Shown piece after piece: positions 52,301 to 63,863 of a DNA stretch of 64,000 nucleotides. Position 1 is the stretch's first letter, and each line of letters opens with the position of its first letter. Source of the DNA: Sambucus nigra. Taxonomy: Eukaryota > Streptophyta > Magnoliopsida > Dipsacales > Adoxaceae. Where the stretch lies: NCBI GenBank assembly GCA_949130495.1, contig OX422209.1, positions 694,634,757 to 694,698,756 of the forward strand, given 5' to 3'. Position numbers and translations under genes: made by a program. The notes beneath the pieces are model-generated. The model saw only the letters and a program-made list of their open reading frames with translations, ran no database searches and was not told where the DNA came from.

Positions 52301-55300
52301 CTTATAGTTTTCACCCTTTAACGACTTGTTATAAAGTCAAAGTGTGATTTTTGCAAATTATCGCCATACTCTCAAATCGGGAGACCCGGGACTACGCGGT
52401 CAGTTTTTACAAGTTACATTGGTCCCGTGCGAGGTGTTCGTGCCTCCTACGGGGTCGTGTGGGGGCTAGTTTGCATTTTCAGCCTTTAACGGCATGTTTT
52501 TAACTCTGTGATTTTTGCTAATTCTCATCATACTCTCAAACCGGGAGAGTCGGGACTACGCGATCAGTTCCTACAAGTTACATTGGTAATGTGAGAGGTG
52601 ATCGGGCCTCCTACGGGGTCGTTTGGGGGCTTGGTTGGGTTTTCACCCTTTAACGACTTGTTTTTTAAGTCAAAGTGTGACTTTCACAAATTATCGTCAT
52701 ACTCTCAAACCGGGAGACCCGAAACTATGCGGTCAGTTCGTACAAGTTACATTGGTCTCGTGCGAGGTGTTCGTGCCTCCTACGGGGTCATTTGGGAGCC
52801 GGTTTGGGTTTTCACCCTTTAAGAGAATGTTTTGAACTCTAAGTGTTATTTTTGCAAATGATCATCATATTCTCAAATCGGGAGACCCGGGACTACGGGG
52901 TCAGTTCCTATTAGTTACATTGGTCCGGTACGAGGTGTTCGTGCCTCCTACGGGGTTGTTTATGGGCTGGTTTGGGTTTTCACCCTTTAATGGCATATTT
53001 TTAAGTCTAAGTGTGATTTCTGCAAATTATTATCAAACGCTCAAACCAGGAGACTCGGGACAACGCGGTCAGTTCCTACAAGTTCCATTGGTCCCGTGCG
53101 AGGTGTCCGGGCCTCCTACGGGATCGTTTGGGGGATGGATTGGGTTTTCACCCTTTAATGGCATGTTTATAACTCTTAGTGTGATTTTTGCAAATTATCA
53201 TCATACTCTCAAATAGGGAGAACCGGGACTACGCGGTCAGTTACTACAAGTTACATTGGTCTCGTGCGAGGTGTCCGCGCCTCTTACGGGGTCGTTTGGA
53301 GTCTGGTTTGGGTTTTCATCCTTTAACGGCTTGTTATTAAGTCAAAGTGTGATTTTTACAAATCATCATCATGCTCTTAAACCGGGAGACCTGGGACTAC
53401 GCGGTCAGTTCCTACAAGTTACATTGGCCCCGTCCGAGGTGCTCGTGCTTCCTACGGGGTCGTTTAGGGGATGGTTTGGGTTTTCACCCTTTAACGGCAT
53501 GTTTTTAACTCTAAGTGATATTTTTATAAATTATCGTCATATTCTCAAACCGGGTGACTCGGGACTACGCGATGAGTTCCTAAAAGTTACATTGGTCCCG
53601 TGCGAGGTGTCCGTGCCTCCTACGGGGTCGTTTGGGGGTTGGTTTCGATTTTCATCCTTTAACGGCTTGTTTTAAATCTTAAGGGTGATTTTTTGCAAAT
53701 TATCATCATACTCTCAAAATGTGAGACCCGACACTACACGGTCAGTTCCTACAAGTTACATTGGTCCCGTGCGAGGTATTCGTGCCTCCTACGGGGTCGT
53801 TTGTGGGATGGTTTGGGTTTTTACCCTTTAATGATACGTTTTTAACTTTATGTGTGATTTTTTCAATTTATCGTCATACTCTCAAACCGAGAGACCCGTG
53901 TCTACATGATCAATTCCTACAAGTTACATTGGTCCCGTGTGCGGTGTTCGTGCCTCCAACGGGGTCGTTTGGGGGATGGTTTGGGTTTTCACCCTTTAAC
54001 GACATGTTTTTAACTCTAAGTGTGATTTTTGAAAATTATCATCACACTCTCAAACCGCGAGACTCGGGACTACGCAGTCAGTTACTACAAGTTACATTGG
54101 TCCCATGCGTGGTGTCCGTGCCTCCTACAGGGTTGTTTGGGGGATGGTTTGGGTTTTCACCCTTGAACGACATGTTTTTAACTCTAAGTATGGATTTTGC
54201 AAATTGTCGACATACCGTCAAACCGGGAGACCCGGGACTACGCGATCAGTTCCTATAAGTTACATTGGTCCCGTGCGACGTGTTCGCGCGTCTTACGGGG
54301 TCGCTTGGGGGCTGGTTTGGGTTTTCACCCTTTAACGACATCTTTTTAAGTCTTAAGTGTGATTTTTGCAAATTATCGTCATACTCTCAAACCGGTAGAC
54401 TCGGGACTATGCGATCAGTTTCTACAACTTACATTGCTCCTGTGCGAGGTGTTCGTGCCTCCTACGGGGTTGTTTGGGGGATGGTTTGGTTTTACACCCT
54501 TTAACGGCATGTCTTTAACTCTAAGTATAATTTTTGCAAACTATCGTCATACTCTCAAACTGTGAGACCCACGACTACGGCATCAGTTCTACAAGTTACA
54601 TTGGTCCCGTGCGAGGTGTTCGGGCCTCATATGGGGTCATTTGGGGGATGGTTTGGGTTTTCACCCTTTAACGGCTTGTTTTTATGTCAAAGTGTGATTT
54701 TTGCAAATTATCCTCAAACTCTCAAACTGGGTGACTCGGGACTACGCGATCAGTTCCTAAAAGTTACATTGGTCCCGTGTGAGGTGTTCGTGCCTCCTAA
54801 GGGGTCGTTTGGGGGATTATTTGGGGTTTCACCCTTTAACGGCTTGTTATTAAGTCTAAGTGTGATTTTTTCAAACTATCGTCATATTCTCAAACCGAGA
54901 GACTCGACACTACGCGGCCAGTTCCTATAAGTTACATTGGTCCCGTGCGAGGTGTTCGTGCCTCCTACGGGGTTGTTTGGGGGATGGTTTGGGTTTTCAC
55001 CCTTTAACGGCATGTTTTTAACTCTATGTGTGATTTTTGCAAATTATCGTCATACACAAACCGCGAGACCCGGGTCTACGCAGTCAGTTCCTACAAGTTC
55101 CATTGGTCCCGTGTGAGGTGTTCGTGCCTCCTACGGGGTCGTTTGGGGGATGGTTTGGGTTTTCACCCTTTAATGGCTTGTTATTATATCAAAGAGTGAT
55201 TTTTGCAAATTATCGACATACTCTCAAATCGGGAGTCCCGGGACTACGCGGTCAGTTCCTACAAGTTACATTAGTCCCGTGCGAGGTGTTCGTGCGTCTT

Positions 55301-58300
55301 ACGGGGTCGTTTGGGGGATGGTTTGGGTTTTCACCCTTTAACGGCATGTTTTTAACTCTAATTGTGATTTTTGAAAATTATCGTCATACTCTGAAATCGG
55401 GAGACCCGGGACTACGCGATCAGTTTCTACAAGTTACATTGGTCCCGTGCGAGGTGTTCGTGCCTCCTACGGAGTCGTTTGGGGGCTGGTTTGTGTTTTC
55501 ACCCTTTAACGACATGTTTTTAACACTGCAATTTTTGCAAATTATCATCGTACTCTCAACTGTCAGTTCCTATAAGTTAAATTAGTCCTGTGCGAGGTGT
55601 TCGTGCCTCCTACGGGGACGTTTGGGGGCTGGTTTGGGTTTTCACTCTTTAACGACTTGTTTTTAAGTGAAAGTGTAATTTATGCAAATTATCATCATAC
55701 TCTTAAATCGGGAGACCCGGGACTACGCGTTTTGTTTCTACAAGTTACATTGGTCCCGTGCGAGGTGTCCGTGCCTCCTTCGGCGTCGTTTGGGGGCTGG
55801 TTCGGATTTTCACCCTTTAACGACATATTTTTAACTCTAAGTGTGATTTTTGGAAATTATCGTCATACTCTCAAGCCGGGAGACTCAGGACTACGCGGTC
55901 AGTTCCTACATGTTACATTGGTCCTGTGCGAGGTGTTCGTGCTTCCTACGGGGTCATTTGGTGGCTGGTTTGGGTTTTCACTCTTTAACGACTTGTTTTC
56001 AAGTCAAAATGTGATTTTTGCCAATTATCGTCATACTTTCAAACTGGGAGACCCGGGTCTACGCGGTCAGTTCCTACAAGTTACATTGGTCCCGTGCGAG
56101 GTGTTCGTGCCTCCTACGGGGTTGTTTGGGGGTTGGTTTGGGTTTTCACCGTTTAAGAGCATGTTTTTAACTCTAAGTGTGATTTTTGCAAATGATCATC
56201 ATATTCTCAAATTGGGAGACCCGGGAGTACGCGGTCAGTTCATACAAGTTACATTGGTCCCGTGCGAGGTGTTCGTGCCTCCTACGGGGTCGTTTGGGGG
56301 CTAGTTTGAGTTTTCACCCTTTAACGGCATGTTTTTAACTCTAAGTGTGATTTTTGCAAATTATCATCGTACTCTCAAACCGGGAGACCCGGGACTACGC
56401 GGCCAGTTCCTACAAGTTACATTGGTCCCGTGCGCGGTGTTCGTGCCTCCTATGGGGTCGTTTGGGGGATGGTTTGGGTTTTCACCCTTTAACGGCATGT
56501 TTCTAACTGTTACTGGGATTTTTGCAAATTATCATCACACTCTCAAACCGCGAGATCCGGGACTACGTTGTCAGTTACTACAAGTTACATTGGTCCCGTG
56601 CGAGGTGTTCGTGCCTCCTACGGGGTTGTTTGGGGTATGGTTTGGGTTTTCACCCTTTAACGACATGTTTTTAACTCTAACTGTGATTTACGCAAATTAT
56701 CATCACACTCTCAAACCGCGAGACCCGAGACTAAGCGGTCAGTTCCTACAAGTTACATTGGTCCCGTGCGAGGTGTTTGTGCCTCCTAAGGGGTCGTTTG
56801 GGGGATGGTTTGGGTTTTCACCCTTTAACGGCATGTTTTTAACACTAAGTATGATTTTTGCAAACTATCGTCATACTTTCAAACCGTGAGACCCAGGACT
56901 ACGACGTCTGTTCCTACAAGTTACATTGGTCCCGTGTGAGGTGTTCGTGCCTCCTACGGGGTCGTTTGGGGCTGATTTGGGTTTTCAACCTTTAACGACT
57001 TGTTTTTAATTCAAAGTGTGATTTTTGCAAATGGTCATCATATTCTTAAATTGGGAGACCCGGGACTACGCGGTCAGTTCCTACAAGTTACATTGGTCCC
57101 GTGCGAGGTGTTCGTGACTCCTACGGGGTCATTTGGGGGCTGATTTGGGTTTTCACTCTTTAACGGCATGTTTTTAAGTCTAAGTATGATTTTTGCAAAC
57201 TATCGTCATACTCTCAAACCGCGAGACCGAGGACTACGGCGTCTGTTCCTACAAGTTATGTTGGTCCCGTGTGAGGTGTTCGTGCCTCCTACGGGGTCGT
57301 TTGGGGCTGATTTGGGTTTTCACCCTTTAACGACTTTTTTTTAATTCAAACTGTGATTTTTGAAAATGATCATCATATTCTCAAACCGGGAGACCCGGGA
57401 CTACGCGGTCAGTTCCTACAAGTTACATTGGTCCCGTGCGAGGTGCTCGTGCCTCCTACGGGGACGTTTGGGGGATGGTTTGGGTTTTCACCCTTTAACG
57501 GCATGTTTTTAACTCTAAGTGTGATTTTTGCAAATTATCGTCACACTCTCAAACCGGGAGACCCGGGACTTCGCGGTCAGTTCCTATAAGTTACATTGGT
57601 CCCGTGCGAGGTGTTCGTGCCTCCTACGTGGTCGATTGGGGGTTGGTTTGGGTTTTCACCCTTTAACGACATGTTATTTACTCTGTGATTTTTGCAAATG
57701 TTCGTCATATTCTCAAACCGAGAGACCCGGGACTACGCGGTTAGTTCCTACATGTTACATTGTTCCCGTGCGAGGTGTTCGTGCCTCCTACGGGGTACTT
57801 TGGGGGATGGTTTGGGTTTTCACCCTTTAACGGCTTGTTTTTAAGTGTAAGTGTGATTTTTGCAAATTATCGTCATACTCTCAAACTGGGAGACTCGGGA
57901 CTACGCGGTCAGTTCCTACAAGTGACATTGGTCCTGTGCGAGGTGTTCGTGCCTCCTACAGGGTCGTTTGGGGGCTGGTTTCGGTTTTCACCCTTTAACG
58001 GCTTGTTTTTAAGTCAAAGTGTGATTTTTGCAAATTATTGTCATACCCCCAAATCGGGAGACCCGGGACTACGTGGTCAGTTCCTACAAGTTACATTGGT
58101 CCCGCACTAGGTGTTCGTGCCTCCTACGGGGTCGTTTGGGGTTTGGTTTGGGTTTTCACCCTTTAACGACATGTTTTTAACTCGAAGTGTATTTTTGCAA
58201 ATTATCGTCATACTCTCAAATCAGGAGACCCGGGACTACGCAATCAGTTCCTACAATTTACATTGGTCCCGTGCGAGGTGTTTGTGCCTTCTACGAGGTC

Positions 58301-58555
58301 GTTTGGGGATGGTTTGGGTTTTCACCCTTTAACGGCATGTTTTTAACTTTATGTGTGATTTTTGCAAATTATCGTCATATTCTCAAACCGCGTGACTCGG
58401 GACTATGCAGTTAGTTCCTACAAGTTATGTTGGTCCCGTGAGAGGTGTCCGTGCCTCCTACGGGGTCATTTGGGGGATGGTTTGGATTTTCACCCTTTAA
58501 AGGCATGTTTTTAACTCTAAGTGTGATTTTTGCAAATTATTGTCATACTCTCAAA
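40394..58555 (+). repeat. 168-bp satellite array, right block
   Basis: The array continues in the same orientation and register after the solo LTR. Exact 168-bp steps can be read near the end (monomer marks at 56281, 56449, 56617, 56785). The last unit stops in TCATACTCTCAAA at about 58555, where unrelated sequence begins. Together with the left block it holds about 235 monomers (39.6 kb divided by 168). Confidence 0.97.
42879..49085 (+). repeat. Higher-order repeat B: units of about 1346 bp and larger
   Basis: The variant GAGCTGTTCGTGCCTCGTAC (or close) occurs at 42879, 44558, 45904, 47249 and 49085, giving spacings of 1679, 1346, 1345 and 1836 bp. These are near 10, 8, 8 and 11 monomers. 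Associated variants (for example the GGGTTTTCAGCCATTAATGG type) recur with the same spacing. A related 6-monomer spacing of 1011 bp occurs at 35950-36961. Confidence 0.8.
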
Positions 58556-59209
58556 GCCGCAAACTCTAAAAGCATTCATACAGAATAGAGGAAGTTGCGG
58601 AACTCTAATATTTCTTGAAAACTCATCCATGACTAAATACCCAATCTCGAGGAAAAGGCGTAGTCACTAAACTAAATACCCAATCTCTATAATACTCTAA
58701 AATGCTATACAAAGCATTTAGAGTCCTTTGCGTTGAACCTATCCACAAGATAATTGAGTTGATTATTCTATGTTTACGAGATAACTGAGTTGGTCAATTT
58801 TTTTTATTTGTTAAATGTTCTTTTTTTCTTTTTGTGAGAACTTTGATCTCGTTAATGTTGATGATAAGAAAGCGGTAAGCATTTTTTGGTTATACAACAT
58901 GACAACATAGTGTTTTAAGTACATCTTGTACCCTGTTTGTTATTTTGCTTATATCTAATGATATCTTCGTTTCAGTTCAGATAAATAAACAACTTAGTTA
59001 TAATAATATCCCCTCCAAAGTAAAAATTATAATTATGTCTCTGATTCCAAGATTATTTAGCAATCCAAGGCATCAAATTGGCACATTAGGCATGAAATAA
59101 TCTTTAGCTGGTGACACAACCAGCATGATCATTTCCATTTCATCTGGTGATCCAAATGTTAATGGTGGGTAAATAAATTTTGAGCAGCAAAAAAAAGAGA
59201 ACAAGCCTG
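58556..59209. other. Non-satellite sequence after the array
   Basis: This is AT-rich DNA with no recognised gene. A short near-repeat (CTAAATACCCAATCTC) occurs twice at about 58635-58690. It marks an abrupt end of the satellite. Confidence 0.4.
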
Positions 59210-59400
59210 ATGATTCATAAAATCAGGAATGAAAATGGTGACTGGATTGATACTGCAGCAGGTATTCAAGGCTGTTCAAATCAGTGGACATTAAAGGAGT
59301 AGAGGACATCCTCAAAGTCATTCCAAATCAAATATCTTAGAATTAATATCTTATGCTAGATGAGGTTCCTACTGAAGATGAAGTTTGGAAAGTAATACCT
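59210..59400 (+). pseudogene. LINE relic: region just before the reverse transcriptase
   Basis: The plus strand reads MIHKIRNENGDWIDTAAGIQ from 59210 and, after frame breaks, DEVPTEDEVWKVI near 59355-59395. Both resemble the linker between endonuclease and RT in plant LINE ORF2, where an 'IRNENGxWI' motif is followed some 50-80 residues later by 'P(T/V)EEEVxxAV'. Only about 190 bp are recognisable, and the RT core that should follow is not readable. Assignment rests on two short motifs. Confidence 0.4.
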
Positions 59401-60380
59401 CATGCTTAAAGGAAGTGTTGAACCCTTCTCACACCCTTAAGTCAGTAGAAATATTAGTAAGGTAGCTTCTATAAAATCTTAGTGGAACATCGGAACTAAA
59501 GATAGCCCGTGGTCTATCAACTTAAAAAACTCAAGAGGAAGCACTAACACTAATTCATCTTCATTAACTTAGGTAGAAAACCAACATATTGCAAAAGACA
59601 AGAACAACAGGAAGAATAGACATAATCAAACCTCCTAAACATAAGAGAAAAAAGAAAAGTTAACAAGGAGATATGGATATCTGAAACTAGAAAACTAAAA
59701 TCCGATGGCATCGAGGTGTCGTGAAGTAAGCAGGTTTATAATCCGATGGCATCCTAAGATGCCTATGGTGTGGTGTCCATCAGGCGTTTGTACAAAAATG
59801 ATGAGTCCCTCCTAGGTATGCACGACAATAAAATGATTTACAAGCATAGACTCTTGGTTGTCGAACTTCTTGAAAATGGCAGTAAAGGATAACATGGATG
59901 AAACAGATGATCTTCATATATGTGGTACACATTGTGTTATTGTCAGGGTTGTTGAATCTTCTATGTCATATATCAAAATTTATTTTTTGTTTGTTTAGCT
60001 GGTTGTGTCATATATGTGGTACACATTGTTTATAATTACTACCGGTATGTGTTGATGACTTCACCAAAACATTCTTCAGGAATTTGATTGCTTATTATCA
60101 GTGTTCCCCTAATGTATAGCATTTCATCACATCTTGTGCTATGATCATGGTCACAATGATTGATTCTAAGGAAGATATTAAATTGTTTATAAAGGAAATA
60201 GTGCGGGGCCCTCTCTTCTACTTTACCCCTAAATATTTTATTTTTAGAATATCAACACTCTTTCCTCGTGAATACACCTTAAAAGGACAACAAACATGCA
60301 ATTTTGGTTAGTCAACCAAATGTCAGCCAATCAAATTCCCCCACACGCACTAGAGAACATTGAATACAAACTTATATTAG
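59401..60380. other. Unassigned AT-rich stretch
   Basis: No intact gene is visible. It may contain further decayed LINE sequence. ATATGTGGTACACATTGT occurs twice (about 59928 and 60013), a short dispersed direct repeat. Confidence 0.35.
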
Positions 60381-60410
60381 ATACTAGTGGTAACCCATGC
60401 GATGCGCAGG
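60381..60410. mobile_element. Helitron-terminus-like motif
   Basis: ATACTAGTGGTAACCCATGC followed by GATGCGCAGG resembles the AACCCGTGCNNNGCACGGG hairpin segment I associate with one end of many plant Helitrons, with two or three mutations in the stem. No matching other end was found. Confidence 0.3.
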
Positions 60411-60629
60411 AAAGTGTGGTTGAAAAAGTTACTATTTTTTAATCGAATGTGGTCATTCAAATTGAACTCCCCATAAAGTGTATACCTAACAAAAGTTTGG
60501 GGAAAAACTAGGTTAAGTTAAATACCACGTGAAAGTATACCCCAAAAATATTTAAGTTCCATATATAGTCAATAAGATTTGTTCAGATTGATAATAAATA
60601 TTCACTATTTGTCTTGAATTAAAAGCATG

Positions 60630-61062
60630 ACATGACACGAGGTGATCATGCCTCTTACGGGGCCGTTTAAGGAGTTGTTTGAGTTTTCACCCTCTAACGC
60701 CTTGTTTTTAAGCATAATCTGGATATTTTCAAATTATCATAATATTCTCAAATTAGGAGTCCCACGACTACGCGATCAGTTCCTACGAGTTGCATTGGTC
60801 CCCTGCGAGGTGTTAGTGCCTCTTACGGGGACATTTGGTCATTGGTTTGAGTTTTTACCCTCTAACGACATGTTTTTAAGCCTAATCTAGATATTTTCAA
60901 CTTATCGTCATATTCTCAAGTTAGCAGACCCATAACTACACGGTCAATTCCTACAAGTTATATTGGTACTGTGCTAGGTGTTCATGACTCTTACGGGGCC
61001 GTTTGGGGGATGGGTTGGGTTTTCACCCTTTTAACGACGTGTTTTTAAACTTAATCTAGATC
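60630..61062 (+). repeat. Diverged island of the 168-bp satellite
   Basis: About 2.6 monomers are recognisable, for example CTTACGGGGCCGTTT, GAGTTTTCACCCTCTAACG, and ACTACGCGATCAGTTCCTAC. The marks CTTACGGGG at 60654, 60822 and 60990 keep exactly 168-bp steps. The units share private changes absent from the main array, such as TAATCTAGATATTTTCAA in place of AAGTGTGATTTTTGCAAA. Orientation matches the main array, which ends about 2.1 kb earlier. Confidence 0.93.
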
Positions 61063-61930
61063 CCACCAAATTACCTTAGAAGTAATTGTAACTATGTGTA
61101 GTATTAGTTGCGACTTAGCTGGAACCTTGTGAATTTACCGATTGAAATTAATTGATTGGATAATGTACTTATAAGTGTTAGTCCCGTGATGAGAGCGTAT
61201 TAGGTTCCTTGGTTGTGAGCTTAGATTTAGTATATCCTGATTCATGTGCCTTGACTATAATGTGGGTTTAGATAATATTGATGATTGATCAATTTAGATT
61301 AAGATTTTAATAATAAAATTAGGAAGCTTTGCCACAAAAGACGAAGCGGGTGTACTAAAGAGGAGAATCTCCATACCTGTGCCCAAAATGTCTGAAGAAT
61401 AAGCCTCTCGAAGATTGTGTTCCACCATTCCCTTGCTTTTTACCAACCTGAATCAAAGCAAAGTTGTCATAAAATTAATTTAAGGTGGATTCATAGACCA
61501 AACTCTATATATGCTTAACATCTAACAATATCTAAATATGAGTCACTTTGGATAAAAAAAATAGTGCAAGTCAATTTCTATTCAATTTATCATTCACGCG
61601 TTATGGGTTTGACCGTATGAGTATACTATGTTCATCTCACGGGGAGGAAAACACGTTCCAATGCGGACCTATCCCAACGAATGAGTGGGCCCACTTTTTC
61701 ATTTGGACTAAATTTGACCAAAACAATCCGATCAATACCCATTATCCAACATATAGTCCGTTACGTTTCACGTCGGGTTCGTATCTTGTTTATGTTGTCT
61801 ATTCCTCACATTTTGTGGCTTCATAGTGTACAACTAGTTTTATGGGATACATTTATATAATCAAGCCTAACGGGTCATCTCGTTAACAACCTAAACCCGG
61901 TAATACTAAAAGCAAATTAGAATCATCTAA
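61063..61930. other. Internal right-hand segment of the CACTA-type element, first part
   Basis: No intact gene is visible. On the minus strand, 61447-61377 forms a possible 71-bp exon: GATTCAG| precedes it and |GTATGG follows, and it reads VGKKQGNGGTQSSRGLFF in frame. This is weak evidence for a decayed multi-exon gene running leftward from the right terminus. Confidence 0.3.
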
Positions 61931-61956
61931 TATCTATATATCTATCTATCTATCTA

Positions 61957-62007
<51 letters not shown>
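61931..62007. repeat. Compound microsatellite (TATC)n-(TA)n
   Basis: TATC units run from about 61931 to 61960 and pass into about 47 bp of TA repeats. Confidence 0.95.
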
Positions 62008-62014
<7 letters not shown>

Positions 62015-63709
62015 CTAGAGGATGCCTGTGCTGAAGGCATGGTTGGAATTTTTTAATGTAAGCTACATGCTTTTAATTTTTTAATGTGAGCTACATGTTT
62101 ATCGCATCAATGCCGCACATAAAAAAATATAACTCAAAATGTAAATTTTCATCCAATCAAGTATATTGTAATATCAAATCTAGTCGACGACTTGAATAGT
62201 GAGGGTATTTATATATCACAAAATATAATCATCACACGCCAACCGATTAGATATTGTAAGGCACTGTAATAAGAAGAAAAAAAATCATTTCTTATCACAA
62301 CAATATTGCTCCCTGAACATTTTTTTTATGGTATTTATATGATTGGCTTTGGTTGATCAGTAAAGAGGGCTCAGTTGTATCCAACAGTTAACAATTAAAG
62401 TGATACTAAATCTACTTACAGTCCTAAATTGTATATATCACCACAGTTTTCTCACGCATTTCCTAAATATATAATTTATGTATTGCCTCAATTCAAGATC
62501 CCAACAAGAAGAGTATTCGTACCTTTGAAGTGGCACATTTTGTCAAACACCTGGGGTTCAACTTACCTGTAGCAATGTAATTGAGAAAGTGATTTTTTAG
62601 TAACAACAAGACTAAGAAGATGATTAATAAAACTAAGAAATTATCACTTAGAAAAGTAGTGATGTGATAACTCATAATACTTAAACCCTAATCATGAGAA
62701 ATTTTAACTAATACTTGAAACTCCATCAACCCTTGTAACATATGTGTTCCCAAATCATGGTAAGTTTTTCAATAGAATTAGCAATGTCAAAAGTTTTCCT
62801 TACCGGGCTAATAAAATTTAAACAAAATCCAGCCCCAATATTGTTTATTATTCACATGTAACTATGAGAAGAAAACTCTAAATGAAAAAAAAATCACAAA
62901 AAATAAACCTCAGTCTTAACCAAAGAGGGTAGAGAGAATACTTAGTTGTCAAATGGACAAATGGCTTGCAAAAACCAAAATACAAAAATTAGTGAAATGA
63001 TAAAACTCGAATCATATATACAAAACAATAACTTTCATTAAAATTAGAAAACTTAATTTTATCTTCAAAGAATAAACCTAAAATAAACACTAAATCCAAA
63101 TTTTGAAACCAACAAAAACTTATCTCTTAATTTGTGTCAAAGAACTTACAAAAAATAAAACACACCGCAATCTTATGCGTCTCCAAATCACAATTGGAGA
63201 GCGATACTACAAAACATACCACACAAAAAAATAAATCATCAAAATCACACACAGCAATCATAAAAAAATACCAATTTCAAAACCTCAAACTGAAACCGCA
63301 TAACGTTAAACATATATACCTAAGCGGAAGGTTAGCAGCGAGCAGCGGTGACCACAAGGGGTGAAACCACAACCCCAGTCGAATTTTCGATCCAGGATGA
63401 ATTGAATCTCGTCAAGTTTGACAAAAGAAAAATGAGATAATTTTGATTCCAAAGACTCGTCAGATTGGGACGAACTGGATGGGCACGCACTTCGCCGCCC
63501 ATCGTAAAACTAAGATCCCAACAAATGTAGTTAAGACTATGGAGTGTAAGCATACTAGAGGGATCCCTACTTCATTTGACTGAAAGGATTCAAGTGTTTC
63601 TCACCCCATATAAAAAATGGAGTCAGACCTACACGCTTGATTGGGTATGAGAGGTTCGTCAATCTATGCAGTGTGAATATGGTGGTGGTTCGGGGATGAA
63701 GATGGTGGT
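62008..63709. other. Internal right-hand segment of the CACTA-type element, second part
   Basis: AT-rich DNA. A two-copy repeat (TTTTTTAATGTAAGCTACATG and its TGAGC variant) lies at about 62050-62098. On the minus strand, 62566-62523 could be a 44-bp exon between GCTACAG| and |GTACGA. A minus-strand frame from 63553 to 63335 (MGGEVRAHPVRPNLTSLW within it) ends just before GTATATATG. None of these matches a family I know. Confidence 0.3.
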
Positions 63710-63863
63710 GGTGTTTCGCCGATCTGTGTAGCAGAGGGAGAGAGAATCGAGATTGGAAGAGAGTGAGCGGGAGAGGGAATGGGGTGAAAGTGTTGATGGC
63801 TCCAAATGAAAAGTCATATTATTTTTAGGATTAGCTAACTTTTCAAAATTTGATACACTTTTG
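63710..63863 (-). other. Right subterminal pyrimidine-rich leader (minus strand)
   Basis: The minus strand has CCATTCCCTCTCCCGCTCAC and TCTCTCTCCCTCTGC tracts at about 63720-63785, about 80-140 bp inside the outer palindromes. Position and composition mirror the TC-rich stretch at 17298-17470, extending the inverted similarity of the two ends. Confidence 0.5.

Noticed and set aside
17694..58414. Dozens of plus-strand frames of 60-371 aa within the array, taken as a protein family
   Set aside because: They all derive from a 168-bp (56-codon) satellite, begin at arbitrary Met codons, and end at the same recurrent stops or indels. Alternative frames are also open.
17543..58555. CRISPR array
   Set aside because: The repeats are contiguous 168-bp units without unique spacers, in a plant-type genome.
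17543..58555. Functional centromere or rDNA intergenic spacer
   Set aside because: Period and array fit a centromeric satellite, but the array seems enclosed in transposon ends and no CENH3 evidence is available. No rRNA sequence is present for an rDNA spacer.
17543..58555. Telomere-like GGGTTTTCACCCTTTAA motif in each monomer
   Set aside because: It is not a TTTAGGG repeat and occurs once per unit.
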